From positions 248,001 to 312,000 of the forward strand of contig CAVTFT010000019.1 of assembly GCA_963734085.1 (NCBI GenBank): 64,000 nucleotides of DNA, given 5' to 3'. The notes below the pieces were generated by a model. That model was not told the DNA's origin. It worked only from the letters and a program-made list of their open reading frames with translations, and searched no databases. Made by a program: the position numbers and the translations under genes. Shown piece by piece: positions 26,758 to 35,614 of this stretch (its first letter is position 1; each line of letters opens with the position of its first letter). This DNA comes from CAIWHR01 sp963734085 (GTDB lineage Bacteria > Pseudomonadota > Gammaproteobacteria > Burkholderiales > Casimicrobiaceae).

Positions 26758-26960
26758 AATCTCTCTGCCGCGGAGCCATCCTGCAGGGATGTTATTGGAC
26801 GAAAGGTACGCCAAACCAATGGCCAGAGGCAACGTGAATATTCGCGGGCGAACTCCACCGCGATGAGCTCCGTTTTACCCGTTTAATCAATAGCTTATTG
26901 ACAGTTATAAATATGCTTATGGCACCCCGCGCGCCTGGTGGCGATCTGCGATCCTTCTAG

Positions 26961-28805
26961 CTAGTTGGCAACGGGCACAAAAATGAAATCACCCCCCTGA
27001 TGGCCCGCGTATTGGATGCCGGCGTATTGCGGAGTTTGATCGCTCGCAATTGGTGACTTCCTTCCGGCGCGTTCTTCGCGCTCCCGTATTTCGCTGCTCG
27101 TCTTGATGACTCGACCTTCGATCGCGTCGAACATGTTGCGACCTGGCAACACCGTGTCATTGACGGTGAGAACATCCAGCAACGCCTTCGCGAATAGCGA
27201 ATGCCCACCGAAACTAACGTCCCAGACCGGTTGCACTGCGCCAGAGGTCAGTACTATGCGCGCGTGCTGCTCCGATAAATGCTTTGCCACGTTGATTCTG
27301 TTCGCATCCGGGATGTCATCACGGATTGTCGAGACTGCGCCGTTGTCGGCAGTGGTCAAGGCCCCCGAATAGCACGAATCCGAGATCACCAGGACTTGCC
27401 TCGCATGCATTTTCAAAAGCAAATCCGTGACCTGGACATTCAGTATCCATCGCGTATTTCGGTCGCGCTCAGCATCTACCGGGATCCAATAGCCGCGCCT
27501 CCCCAAATCAAAGTATCCGTGTCCGGCGTAGTAGATGACCAAATTGTCTTTGTCCGTGAGCGTTCTGACCAGATCATTAAGCGAGTTCAGCGTTTCTTCA
27601 AATGTCGCATCACGGAGAATCTTGACCTTGAAGCCATATTTTCGCCGCAGAAGTTCCGCAATCGCGTTCGCATCGTTCACGGCCGTTTGGAGCTCGCCCC
27701 AGTCGCGATAGAGGTTGTTTCCAATAACCAGCGCATAGTTATTCGCAGCGAAGGCGCCATCGGGCGGCTTTAAGGCAACATCAGATCTAGTTGTCGCCTC
27801 TGTCTTTCCGGGTTTGAAATGGAGGATTACTTCGTCGCGACCTCCATCGCGGTCGATCGCAACGATGCGGACAGTCGTTCCTTCCGTGCCAATCGAGACG
27901 CTATCCTGAAACAGGCCGAACTGGTCGACGCGGACAGTCTTGTCATTGATCGTGAATGAGGCTAACTCCCCGCGTGCCTTTACGCGGCCGGTTATCGGCC
28001 GACTCTTTACATCATCGCTTACCGGCACGTCGCCTAGATCTCCGCGAGTTACCACAAGACTCGGATCAATTAGCTGTATGCTCGGTTGTGACCCAGCACT
28101 CTCGCCGATTTCCAGGTCTCGTTCCGAAGGCGCCACTGGACGCCCTGGAACGACCGAACCGGAAGTGGCGCGGTCTTGCGTTGGACTAGACTTCCCACTA
28201 TTCGGTGATTGGTCCGCTAGACCAAGCGCTTGCCGATGCAATTTTGCGGCAACGATCTTGTCTTGTTTTACTCCATTGCCTTTTTCATACAGCAGTGCAA
28301 GATTGTTGGCCGCCTGTCGATTTCCCTGATCTGCAGCTTTCTTGTACCACTTTGCGGCCATATCGAAATCGGGACTGCCCGCAATACCCATTTCATAGAT
28401 TTGACCCATTCTGAATTGGGCGTAATCGTCTCCCTGCTCCGCGGCATCTTCCCAGATGCTTCTGGCGTCCCTTGGGCTTGCCTGGTCGAAAAGAACAAAC
28501 TTGCCACCAAGACTCTTACACTGCGCGGCGGAACTTTGGGCCACCCGTCCCGGAAGTGTGTATATCTTCCCTGGCCCCAATTTTCGGATGACGGGGGGCG
28601 TCAGGCAATCCACGGTTATTTTTCGCTCCAGATCCTTGGTGGCGTCACTAAGATTCAAGTCCTGTGCGAACACCGCTTGGCATGACAGAACAAGACACCC
28701 AGCAAGAATGAAACGCGGAGGCATCGGGCACTGAGGGACGACCGACGACTGCAAGGTTGAGACAGCCTCGGATCCAAGCCCCTGATTGTTCACGGACCGA
28801 GCCAT
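26961..28805 (-). CDS. Caspase-fold (C14) protein with Sel1 repeats, secreted
   Basis: This intact ORF has ATG 28805 preceded by GAGAGG. A later ATG at 28724 would place the hydrophobic segment FILAGCLVLSCQAVFAQ at the very N-terminus as a signal peptide; that start is also plausible. Residues about 110-186 are Sel1/TPR-like repeats (AQFRMGQIYEMGIAG, KWYKKAADQGNRQAANNLAL). Residues about 350-590 form the caspase domain, with ALVIGNNLYRDWGELQTAVN, the catalytic His429 in YYAGHGYFD and Cys478 in SDSCYSGAL. Both catalytic residues are present, so it may be an active protease. It is encoded between mltA and the autotransporter gene. Its T6SS role, if any, is unknown. Confidence 0.88.
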   Translation of the reverse strand: MARSVNNQGLGSEAVSTLQSSVVPQCPMPPRFILAGCLVLSCQAVFAQDLNLSDATKDLERKITVDCLTPPVIRKLGPGKIYTLPGRVAQSSAAQCKSLGGKFVLFDQASPRDARSIWEDAAEQGDDYAQFRMGQIYEMGIAGSPDFDMAAKWYKKAADQGNRQAANNLALLYEKGNGVKQDKIVAAKLHRQALGLADQSPNSGKSSPTQDRATSGSVVPGRPVAPSERDLEIGESAGSQPSIQLIDPSLVVTRGDLGDVPVSDDVKSRPITGRVKARGELASFTINDKTVRVDQFGLFQDSVSIGTEGTTVRIVAIDRDGGRDEVILHFKPGKTEATTRSDVALKPPDGAFAANNYALVIGNNLYRDWGELQTAVNDANAIAELLRRKYGFKVKILRDATFEETLNSLNDLVRTLTDKDNLVIYYAGHGYFDLGRRGYWIPVDAERDRNTRWILNVQVTDLLLKMHARQVLVISDSCYSGALTTADNGAVSTIRDDIPDANRINVAKHLSEQHARIVLTSGAVQPVWDVSFGGHSLFAKALLDVLTVNDTVLPGRNMFDAIEGRVIKTSSEIREREERAGRKSPIASDQTPQYAGIQYAGHQGGDFIFVPVAN

Positions 28806-28924
28806 TGCACGCCTCTCATTTTGATCAACCCAATTGTGCAAGTGCGGGAATCATCCCTTCGACCCGAGGCGAGGCGTCATAGCACTCGCCTCGAGTCGTC
28901 TAGTCCATTGACCGTGCGAGAACG

Positions 28925-31825
28925 TCAAGGTAGATCCACTCTCACGCCAAGCAGGAATCGTTGACCGCTGTAATTTTCCTTTCCAAATAGTTGTTCGTAG
29001 TTGAATGTTGCCGATACGCTTTTCGTGAATAGCGCGAGCACGCCCACGCCGAAATTGCCATAACTCTTGTCCTGTCCTATGTACGGCACGGCGAACGACG
29101 TGTTAAGGGGATCGCCGACAAGCCCTGCAGTCACATTGGAAGGCGAACCATTTGTCGCCTGCTGCAACTCCACCCTCACCGTTGGGATGAGGGTCGCGAA
29201 GGACAGTGGCATCGTGTAGCTTGCCGAGGCGCCCAGCGAAAATACGGTCGAATAAATACGTTGGCTGGACACGTGAATTGGATTAGTCCCGCTGTCCTCC
29301 GAGAAACCATCGACAGTCGCAATGATCATGTCGACGCGACCGTAGGGGTTGAGGATAAAGGCGTCCTTGGTGAAGTTATACCCGCCGCTCACCGACAAAG
29401 CATACTGATTGCCTTGGGTCGACCCGTTCGCAGTGTCGCCCGCGTCAGTAATGCGCTGGGTTTTGTATCGGTTATGCCCATAGCTCCCGATCGCATTGAT
29501 GTAGGTTTTTTCGCTGGGAACGAGCGCACCGTACATCGAGAAACTGAAACCGGTCGTATCTTGGGACCCTCCACCGTCTATGCTGGTGTCGCCCTTTATG
29601 TAGCCGATGGAACCGCCCAAAATATTATTGTTTGGAAAGCGATAATCGGCGCCTACGGTTACTCCGTCGGTTCTGAGCTTGTACCCCTGATAGGTGTTGA
29701 CCGAGTCCTGCTTGTCAATTCCAAAGTCGCCGTTTACGAAGAATCCCCATTTGGATGGCGGTGGGGGGGGCTCGACGTTTGCGTTTGCATCTGCGGCGGC
29801 CAGCTTTACTGTACCAAACAACGAGCCCAGCATCGCCACAGAAACGGTTTCGTTGTCGATTGTGCCCCGTAGCCCGTCGAGTACGCCCGGTAGTCGCACG
29901 AGACGGAGCTCATCCAATCGGGCATTGATGTTTCGGAGCTGCGCCTGCGGTGCCACAATTGCGGCCTGCGAAATCGGCCCTATCAGTGATTGCGCAGGCT
30001 GCACAACGGCCATTTCCGCGCTCAATATAATGAAGTCCTTGGACTGACCTCCTGGAATGGTTACGCTGACTGTTCGCGATCCAACGAAGGGTCCTAACTT
30101 GAGCGTATTGGTGGCAATGCCCTTCTCATCGGTTACCGTAGTTGATTTTGGGCTACTTCCAAGCACATCAGCCGCCTGAGAAGGTTTCCAGGTAACTTCG
30201 ATGCCAGGGGCGGGGGCGCCGCCGCTGTCCGTTACCTTGACCGAAAGCGGCCCCGCAAGGCTCGAATTGGCCATCCCAGCCTGCTTGTTGCCCGCGACAA
30301 TTGCCAGCGTGCCCGCGCTGACACTGACCGAGATCGATTTTGATATCGTCGATCCCGCTCCGGGCCCGGGCAAGGTGATCGCTACGCTATAGGTGGTGTT
30401 GCTGGACGGCGTAACGCTGATCGATTGCGTCGTGGCGCCCCCGGGGGACCAAAGATACGTTGTCCCTGGCAGCAACGGGTTGCAGTTCGCTGTGAGAGTC
30501 ACACGCGTTCCCTGGACGACAGTTGCCGAGGGCATCGGCGTGATGTCACAAGAAGTGGGTTCGCTGATATTGAACACGAATTCAACTGGAGTCAGCGAAC
30601 CAAGCGATGCACGGACTCGTTGTACGCCGGCCAGCGGCCCCGCCGTAAATTTCGTGCTCGCGAGCCCGCTCGAGTCGGTGGTCGACTCAGTCTGGGAAAC
30701 GCTCCCTCCGCCGACTACGGTCCAGGCTACGGTCTGGCCGGACAACGGTTCTTTGGTGCTGAGGATGGCTTGCACTACTAACGGGAAAGTTTGACCTGGC
30801 GCACCCGCTTGAGTGAGGTCGCTGATGGGGATCAACGTACCCGTCGCAACCACGACCTTGACTGTGCTATTGATAGTGCCCGTTTTTTTGTTATTGCTTA
30901 CACTGAAGACATCGACCGTCAGAGCGTAATCGAGTGTCGCAATCGGCATGACTTTGATACTGGGCGTAGTCTCTCCCGTTGACCATTTATAGGCGTACGA
31001 CGTGTCCCCCCCGGCAGGTGGCTGACAGGCGGCAGTGAGCAAAACCTCCGTGCCGGGAATCACCGGGGGCGAAGGTTTGGCGACAATTTCACACGAAGCG
31101 GCGTTGGCGGTAAACGTGACGGAATTGCCGCCGATTACGGATGCCGTGACCGTTTGCGGGCCGCCACCTGGACCGAGCGTGAGCGTGTTCTGCGTCGCCC
31201 CCCCCGTTGTCGTCGTAACACCCGCGTTCGACAGCGTCCCGCCCCCAGAGGTGACGGTCCATATAACGTTCGTCCCATCGGGCGCCGGCGAACCGCCCTC
31301 CTGTACATTTACTTCGAATGGAATGCCCAATGAAGTATTAGGCGCACCAGTCAGGTTGTTGCCGGATTTGATGGAAATATTCGGAGGAGGTGCGGTGGCG
31401 GTGGCGATGAACGTGACGGATCCGACGCCGTTCACGGATGCCGTGACTGTTTGCGATCCGGCGCTGGGACCCAAGGTGAATTCGGCGCTTGACAAATCAT
31501 TGCTATCAGTTGGTTTACTAACGAACGCAGCGTTATCGATTTTCCCGCCTCCTGTGATGACAGTCCAGGTAACTGTCACAGGATTTATTAGCTTATTAGC
31601 GCTCTTAAATAGCCCACTCACACCCAACATATTGCATGTCGCCTTAACTACGAGCGGGCTAAACAGCTTCGTACTGACCGTGCCGGTCTGGTTGTTGCCC
31701 GAGTCGATCGCAATCTGGAGAAACTCCCCCGGCGCACACGGTGGTGGTGGTGGTACCTGCGCGACCGCAAGTTCAACTGCGCCACACAGAAGACACAGAA
31801 AGACCATCCAGTTCCATACCTTCAT
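28925..31825 (-). CDS. Autotransporter-type outer-membrane protein with Ig-like repeats
   Basis: This intact ORF of 966 residues has a signal peptide (MKVWNWMVFLCLLCGAVELA, cleavage near AVAQ). Residues about 35-600 are repeated Ig-like units with the marks SGNNQTG / SGNNLTG, WTVTSGGG and LGPxxGxQTVTASV, and two copies of a different unit starting SCEI / SCDI with WSTGETT / WSPGGATT. Residues about 691-966 form a 12-strand autotransporter barrel, starting KWGFFVNGDFGIDKQDS and ending LLGVRVDLP. It should display its repeats on the cell surface and may act in adhesion or intermicrobial contact. It heads the minus-strand run into the caspase and mltA genes and is flanked upstream by IS4 relics. 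Confidence 0.88.
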   Translation of the reverse strand: MKVWNWMVFLCLLCGAVELAVAQVPPPPPCAPGEFLQIAIDSGNNQTGTVSTKLFSPLVVKATCNMLGVSGLFKSANKLINPVTVTWTVITGGGKIDNAAFVSKPTDSNDLSSAEFTLGPSAGSQTVTASVNGVGSVTFIATATAPPPNISIKSGNNLTGAPNTSLGIPFEVNVQEGGSPAPDGTNVIWTVTSGGGTLSNAGVTTTTGGATQNTLTLGPGGGPQTVTASVIGGNSVTFTANAASCEIVAKPSPPVIPGTEVLLTAACQPPAGGDTSYAYKWSTGETTPSIKVMPIATLDYALTVDVFSVSNNKKTGTINSTVKVVVATGTLIPISDLTQAGAPGQTFPLVVQAILSTKEPLSGQTVAWTVVGGGSVSQTESTTDSSGLASTKFTAGPLAGVQRVRASLGSLTPVEFVFNISEPTSCDITPMPSATVVQGTRVTLTANCNPLLPGTTYLWSPGGATTQSISVTPSSNTTYSVAITLPGPGAGSTISKSISVSVSAGTLAIVAGNKQAGMANSSLAGPLSVKVTDSGGAPAPGIEVTWKPSQAADVLGSSPKSTTVTDEKGIATNTLKLGPFVGSRTVSVTIPGGQSKDFIILSAEMAVVQPAQSLIGPISQAAIVAPQAQLRNINARLDELRLVRLPGVLDGLRGTIDNETVSVAMLGSLFGTVKLAAADANANVEPPPPPSKWGFFVNGDFGIDKQDSVNTYQGYKLRTDGVTVGADYRFPNNNILGGSIGYIKGDTSIDGGGSQDTTGFSFSMYGALVPSEKTYINAIGSYGHNRYKTQRITDAGDTANGSTQGNQYALSVSGGYNFTKDAFILNPYGRVDMIIATVDGFSEDSGTNPIHVSSQRIYSTVFSLGASASYTMPLSFATLIPTVRVELQQATNGSPSNVTAGLVGDPLNTSFAVPYIGQDKSYGNFGVGVLALFTKSVSATFNYEQLFGKENYSGQRFLLGVRVDLP

Positions 31826-31858
31826 TCTTATCTCCCCGTCAGTACCAACCGGACGTTA

Positions 31859-32095
31859 ATCGAACAAATTCATATTGCCGCGCAAATCTAGCAGTGTATG
31901 CACCTTGATGGCGATGGTAGTGCTGTCGAGCGCCAGCGAGCTGCAGGAGACCCGACAACGAATGCCCATGTGACAGAGCTTGGCGATAATCTGCGCCCGC
32001 AAGCAGGCTTCGATAGTCGCCCAGGCTCTCGCGGAACGTGAGTTGTGCGAAGAGACAGGAGTCCGACGGACCCCTGTTCGCGAAGTGGGGCTTCG
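31859..32095 (-). pseudogene. IS4-family (DUF4372) transposase relic 1
   Basis: Minus-frame pieces LFAQLTFRESL, ATIEACLRAQ, CHMGIRCRVSCSSLALDSTT and KVHTLLDLRGNM occur in the order found in IS4-type transposases, but with a frame switch and with the middle removed. The segment LALDSTTIAIKVHTLL joins two motifs that are normally about 20 residues apart. It is a dead fragment between the autotransporter gene and the second relic. Confidence 0.72.
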
Positions 32096-32174
32096 CGTAA
32101 CAAACGGGGAGCAATGAATACACCCGGCCCGAACGCCATGAGCCATATATTGCGCGCGCCTACCTCCAAGCGCC

Positions 32175-32198
32175 GTTGTCGAATGTTCATTCGACAAC
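32175..32198. repeat. Perfect 11-bp inverted repeat with 2-base spacer
   Basis: GTTGTCGAATG is followed by TT and then its exact reverse complement. It lies between the two IS4 relics, in DNA with no gene. It could be an operator, a recombination site or an IS remnant. It has no T run, so it is unlikely to be a simple terminator. Confidence 0.6.
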
Positions 32199-32369
32199 AG
32201 GCCGGAGGAAGGCCGCCTCCCCATCTTGACTGAAGTTCTTGGTCGAACGAGCGCTCTCATGGCGCCCATAGCTCCCCCGATCAGATACCCAACCACCGCG
32301 CAGTTTTGTCGAAATGTACGCCGATTGTTTTGTGACACACAAGGAGTTTTTGGGACACAAATGTGTTTC

Positions 32370-33029
32370 ACTACTGTCCGGTTGAAAATACAAACAAGAT
32401 CAATCGGTTAGCCCCATCGATCGGATTGATTCGAGGCTCGACAGGAGCTGCGTTCTGTCGAAGGCTGGCAAGACCTGTAGAACATGGACGGAGCGGTGCC
32501 TGGACTCGGAGCTCCTTCTCTTGACGAAGGCGATAACAGGCTCAGATCGATGGTGCTGGAGTCCAGCGCGTCGACCGTGTTGTCCAAATCGACGCCGAGC
32601 GGTTCGCTCGCGTAGAGCCTGCGAGCGCGATGGATCAGCACGGCGGCCAGATCGGCCCAGAGGCGCCAGTCGCGCGATTCGTTGGCATCGGCCAGCATAG
32701 AGCGCTTGACAAAGCCCGTCGCGTACAGCTTGGTCGCGTCGGCCGACAGGCTCGCCATGTCGCGCAGACTCTCGTGCCATGTCAACTGCGCCAAGGCCAT
32801 CGCCAGAACTGCTCGGCACACGATAGCGTGAGCACGCCCGAGTTGCCCGACTGGCGATGCCGATGCGCATCAACCTCGTCCGCGGCACGAATTCCATGAC
32901 CTGAGCGAATAGCGTCTGCTGATATTCATGCGAACTCCGCGGGGATATCAACTCCGGGAAGCTACGCAATTCGTGGCGGGGCGAAGCTTGATCTCGGGCT
33001 TGGCACAGGTCATTTAACCGGACAGCAGT
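32370..33029 (-). mobile_element. Internally deleted IS4-family element bounded by terminal inverted repeats
   Basis: The left end ACTACTGTCCGGTT (32370-32383) is the reverse complement, with one mismatch, of AACCGGACAGCAGT at 33016-33029. Such ends are typical of DUF4372 IS4 elements. The interior is only about 630 bases and holds broken transposase frames, so about half of a normal element is missing. No clear target duplication is seen at the two ends. Confidence 0.68.
32408..32940 (-). pseudogene. IS4-family (DUF4372) transposase relic 2
   Basis: The start TLFAQVMEFVPRTRLMRIG lies in one minus frame. A second frame gives ALAQLTWHESLRDMASLSAD, KLYATGF, SMLADANESRDWRLWADLAA and YASEPLGVDLDNTVDALDSS, the N-terminal half of an IS4 DDE transposase including the first catalytic region (ALDSSTIDL). 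The catalytic second half is absent. It lies inside the inverted-repeat-bounded element at 32370-33029. Confidence 0.78.
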
Positions 33030-33743
33030 AATGATCGGTACCTGCTAACGTTTTCATTTACTCTTCACGATGCGACGGACATCGGGCGACCCGTTTGGGC
33101 TGAGATAACATGCGGCGCGAACCTTGTGCCTCCACGGGGTCGCGTGGTTGTTTTCCAGGGCTCGTGTTGAAACGCAGAGGCACTCACCGAACGCGACCTC
33201 GCCACAAGCGAGGAGTGGAGTAACGATCTAGATTCGAGGGCGCGCAATTCCCGCGGAGACCGTGCGTACGTCGAGGGCGTGCTGGCGGCCCTGGTCCAGG
33301 GGGCGCATTGGCGGGTGTCGTCGATCGACCGCAGCGGCCTTCACGGGTGCCGATCAATCTACTGACGGCGAGCGAATTGCCTTGGGGTCAGCGCTGCGAC
33401 GTAGACGAGTTTGGCTGGGTTCAGGCGCGCCGTGCAGCCAATAGTCGCGCCGGGCAATTCGGCGCCGACGAGAATCTCGGCGCGGATGCCCCTCCATAAC
33501 CTCCCGCCGACCCTGAAAACAGGGGGCACTCCTCCTGTGGCGCGTGGCGGCCAACCTCCGGCACGCGCACGGAAGAATTTGTTTACTATAATGCTTTGCT
33601 TTTTTGCGACGACGCCCGCTACCCGTTTGTATCCAAAATCGGCGAAGGCGACTCCCGAAGCCCTCAGTCTGCAGAACCGTTACGATAGGGGTAGGATAAG
33701 AAAAGATTGCGGTCTGTTCTAACAACAGGGGGTTGATCTCACC
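33030..33743. other. Intergenic region upstream of tssJ; no convincing gene
   Basis: This stretch of about 700 bases separates the IS4 relic from the start of tssJKLM. Short frames occur, for example RAYVEGVLAALVQGAHWRVS near 33265-33330 and LPWGQRCDVDEFGWVQARRA near 33380-33440 in another frame. These could be leftovers of a gene but match no family I know. The part just before tssJ is AT-richer (around 33580-33720) and probably carries its promoter. Confidence 0.5.
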
Positions 33744-34217
33744 ATGACGCTAAGACGTTGGCATGCATGGGCAGCATTGCACGTTTTCATTCTTGGCCTG
33801 ACGGCATGCGCTTCGGCGCCGCCCCCTCCGAAGCCCGCGACCATCAAGGTCACAATGGAGGTCGACGCAGGCGTCAATCCGGATGCGCACGGAAGACCGT
33901 CGCCGGTAGTCGTCCGCCTCTACGAACTCAAAGCACTTGCCGCTTTCCGAAGCAGCGATTTCTTCTCCTTGTTTGACCACGACCAGCAAACTTTGGGCGT
34001 TGAGCTTGTCACTAAGGAGGAGTACCTGTTGGAGCCTGGCTACAAGCGCCAGTTCGACAGAAAGCTGCAACCCGATACACGTTTCATAGGCGTAATCGCC
34101 GCATTTCGCGACCTCGAGCGGTCCCAATGGCGCGCCACCATGACCGTGGTGCAGCAGGAGACCACGCCGGTTTTCATTCGCATTGAAGCCAACAAAGTGA
34201 GCGTGAGATTCCAATGA
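33744..34217 (+). CDS. tssJ: T6SS outer-membrane lipoprotein TssJ
   Basis: This intact ORF of 157 residues has a lipoprotein signal peptide: HVFILGLTACASAPPPPKP places the lipidated Cys at about residue 22. The rest is the beta-sandwich typical of TssJ, with SPVVVRLYELKALAAFRSSD, FFSLFDHDQQTLG and FIGVIAAFRDLERSQWRATM. TssJ is the outer-membrane anchor of the TssJLM trans-envelope complex and contacts the periplasmic part of TssM. It is the first gene of the plus-strand half of the T6SS locus. Confidence 0.95.
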   Translation: MTLRRWHAWAALHVFILGLTACASAPPPPKPATIKVTMEVDAGVNPDAHGRPSPVVVRLYELKALAAFRSSDFFSLFDHDQQTLGVELVTKEEYLLEPGYKRQFDRKLQPDTRFIGVIAAFRDLERSQWRATMTVVQQETTPVFIRIEANKVSVRFQ

Positions 34218-34274
34218 ACGAAGCGGCTTGGCTGCGCTTCGCCCGCCCTCGGAATTATCTCCCGGGTCTTCGCA

Positions 34275-35612
34275 ATGTCATGGAACGATAGGGTCGTATG
34301 GTCTGAAGGCATGTTCCTTCAGCCCCAACATTTTCAGCAGCACGATCGATATTTGGAACGGCTGGTCGAAGGCAGGACCGGCCCGATGTGGGGTCACAGT
34401 TGGGGATTCACGAGGATCGAGTTGGACTCCGCGGCGCTGGCGATCGGTAAAATTCAGCTTGCTTCGGCCCGCGGCATCTTTCAAGATGGAACACCCTTCA
34501 GTTTTCCGGATCACGATGGACCGCCGCAAGCGCTGGAGGTGGGCCCGGACGTAAAGGACGAGCTTGTGGTTTTGGCCGTGCCGATGCGGCGTCCGGGCAC
34601 CGACGAAACCGGCGTCGGTGATGATGAGTCGCGCAGCTTGACCCGCTTTTCCGTCGCGGACGTTGAAGTCAAAGATTCGAACGCGTCTTCACCGGGAAGC
34701 ACCCTGGTTCAAGTGGGGCAATTACGCATGCGAATCGCCCTCAAACAGGATACCGCCGATTCCTATGCCACGCTCGGTGTCGCACGCGTCCTGGAACGCC
34801 GCGCCGACAACCAGCTAGTGCTTCAGGCGACATACATTCCGCCGGTGCTGGACGTCAATGCCGATCCAAGGCTCGCGAGCTACGTCCGCGACATCCACGG
34901 TCTTTTGCACCAGCGTGGCGAAGCGCTGGCGAGCCAACTATCACATCCGGGGCGAGGTGGCGTCGCCGAGATCGCCGATTTCCTGATGCTGCAGACGATT
35001 AACCGCTACGAGCCCTTATTTGCGCATCTGAATGGGCCGTTGCTGACGCATCCTGAGCGGCTATTCGCCATCTTGTTGGGACTCGCGGGTGACCTTTCCA
35101 CGTTTAGTCACGAGAACCGCCGACCGTTGGCGTTTCCGCCTTACGAACACGATGATCTGGAGGGTTGCTTCGGGCCGCTTGTCGACGACCTTCGCCGAGC
35201 TTTCAGCATGCAGCTCGAGCAGAACGCCATCCCGATCGAATTGCAAGAGCGCAAGTTTGGTGTCCGCGTAGCCGTAGTCCCCGATCTAGAGTTGTTCAAG
35301 GGCGCAAGCTTTGTTTTCGCCGTTAACGCGCAAATGGCCCCGGACGCGTTGCGCGTTCGCTTTCCAACGCAGGCCACCGTCGGCCCAACCGAGCGCATCC
35401 GCGACCTGGTGAATTTGCATTTGCCCGGGATCCCGTTGCGACCCCTTCCGGTAGCGCCGCGACAAATTCCGTTTCACGCAGGGTTCAACTACTTCGAACT
35501 CGAGCGTGGAGGTGATCTGTGGAAGCAACTCGAGCGATCGGGAGGACTCGCGATGCATGTCGCGGGCGATTTCCCCGGTCTCGAAATTGAGTTCTGGGGG
35601 ATTCGAGGCTAG
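34275..35612 (+). CDS. tssK: T6SS baseplate protein TssK
   Basis: This intact ORF of 445 residues begins MSWNDRVVWSEGMFLQPQHF, the hallmark TssK N-terminus, with HDRYLERLVEGRTGPMWGHS following. Further markers are YIPPVLDVNADPRLASYVRD, FLMLQTINRYEPLFAHL and a C-terminal FNYFELERGGDLWKQLERSG. TssK links the baseplate to the TssL/TssM membrane complex. Its stop is 2 bases before the tssL start. Confidence 0.97.
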   Translation: MSWNDRVVWSEGMFLQPQHFQQHDRYLERLVEGRTGPMWGHSWGFTRIELDSAALAIGKIQLASARGIFQDGTPFSFPDHDGPPQALEVGPDVKDELVVLAVPMRRPGTDETGVGDDESRSLTRFSVADVEVKDSNASSPGSTLVQVGQLRMRIALKQDTADSYATLGVARVLERRADNQLVLQATYIPPVLDVNADPRLASYVRDIHGLLHQRGEALASQLSHPGRGGVAEIADFLMLQTINRYEPLFAHLNGPLLTHPERLFAILLGLAGDLSTFSHENRRPLAFPPYEHDDLEGCFGPLVDDLRRAFSMQLEQNAIPIELQERKFGVRVAVVPDLELFKGASFVFAVNAQMAPDALRVRFPTQATVGPTERIRDLVNLHLPGIPLRPLPVAPRQIPFHAGFNYFELERGGDLWKQLERSGGLAMHVAGDFPGLEIEFWGIRG

Positions 35613-35614
35613 CC

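Noticed and set aside
33262..33499. Short plus-strand frames before tssJ as a gene
   Set aside because: Two different frames would have to be joined, no family was recognised and no ribosome site is present. Kept only as a remark in the intergenic entry.
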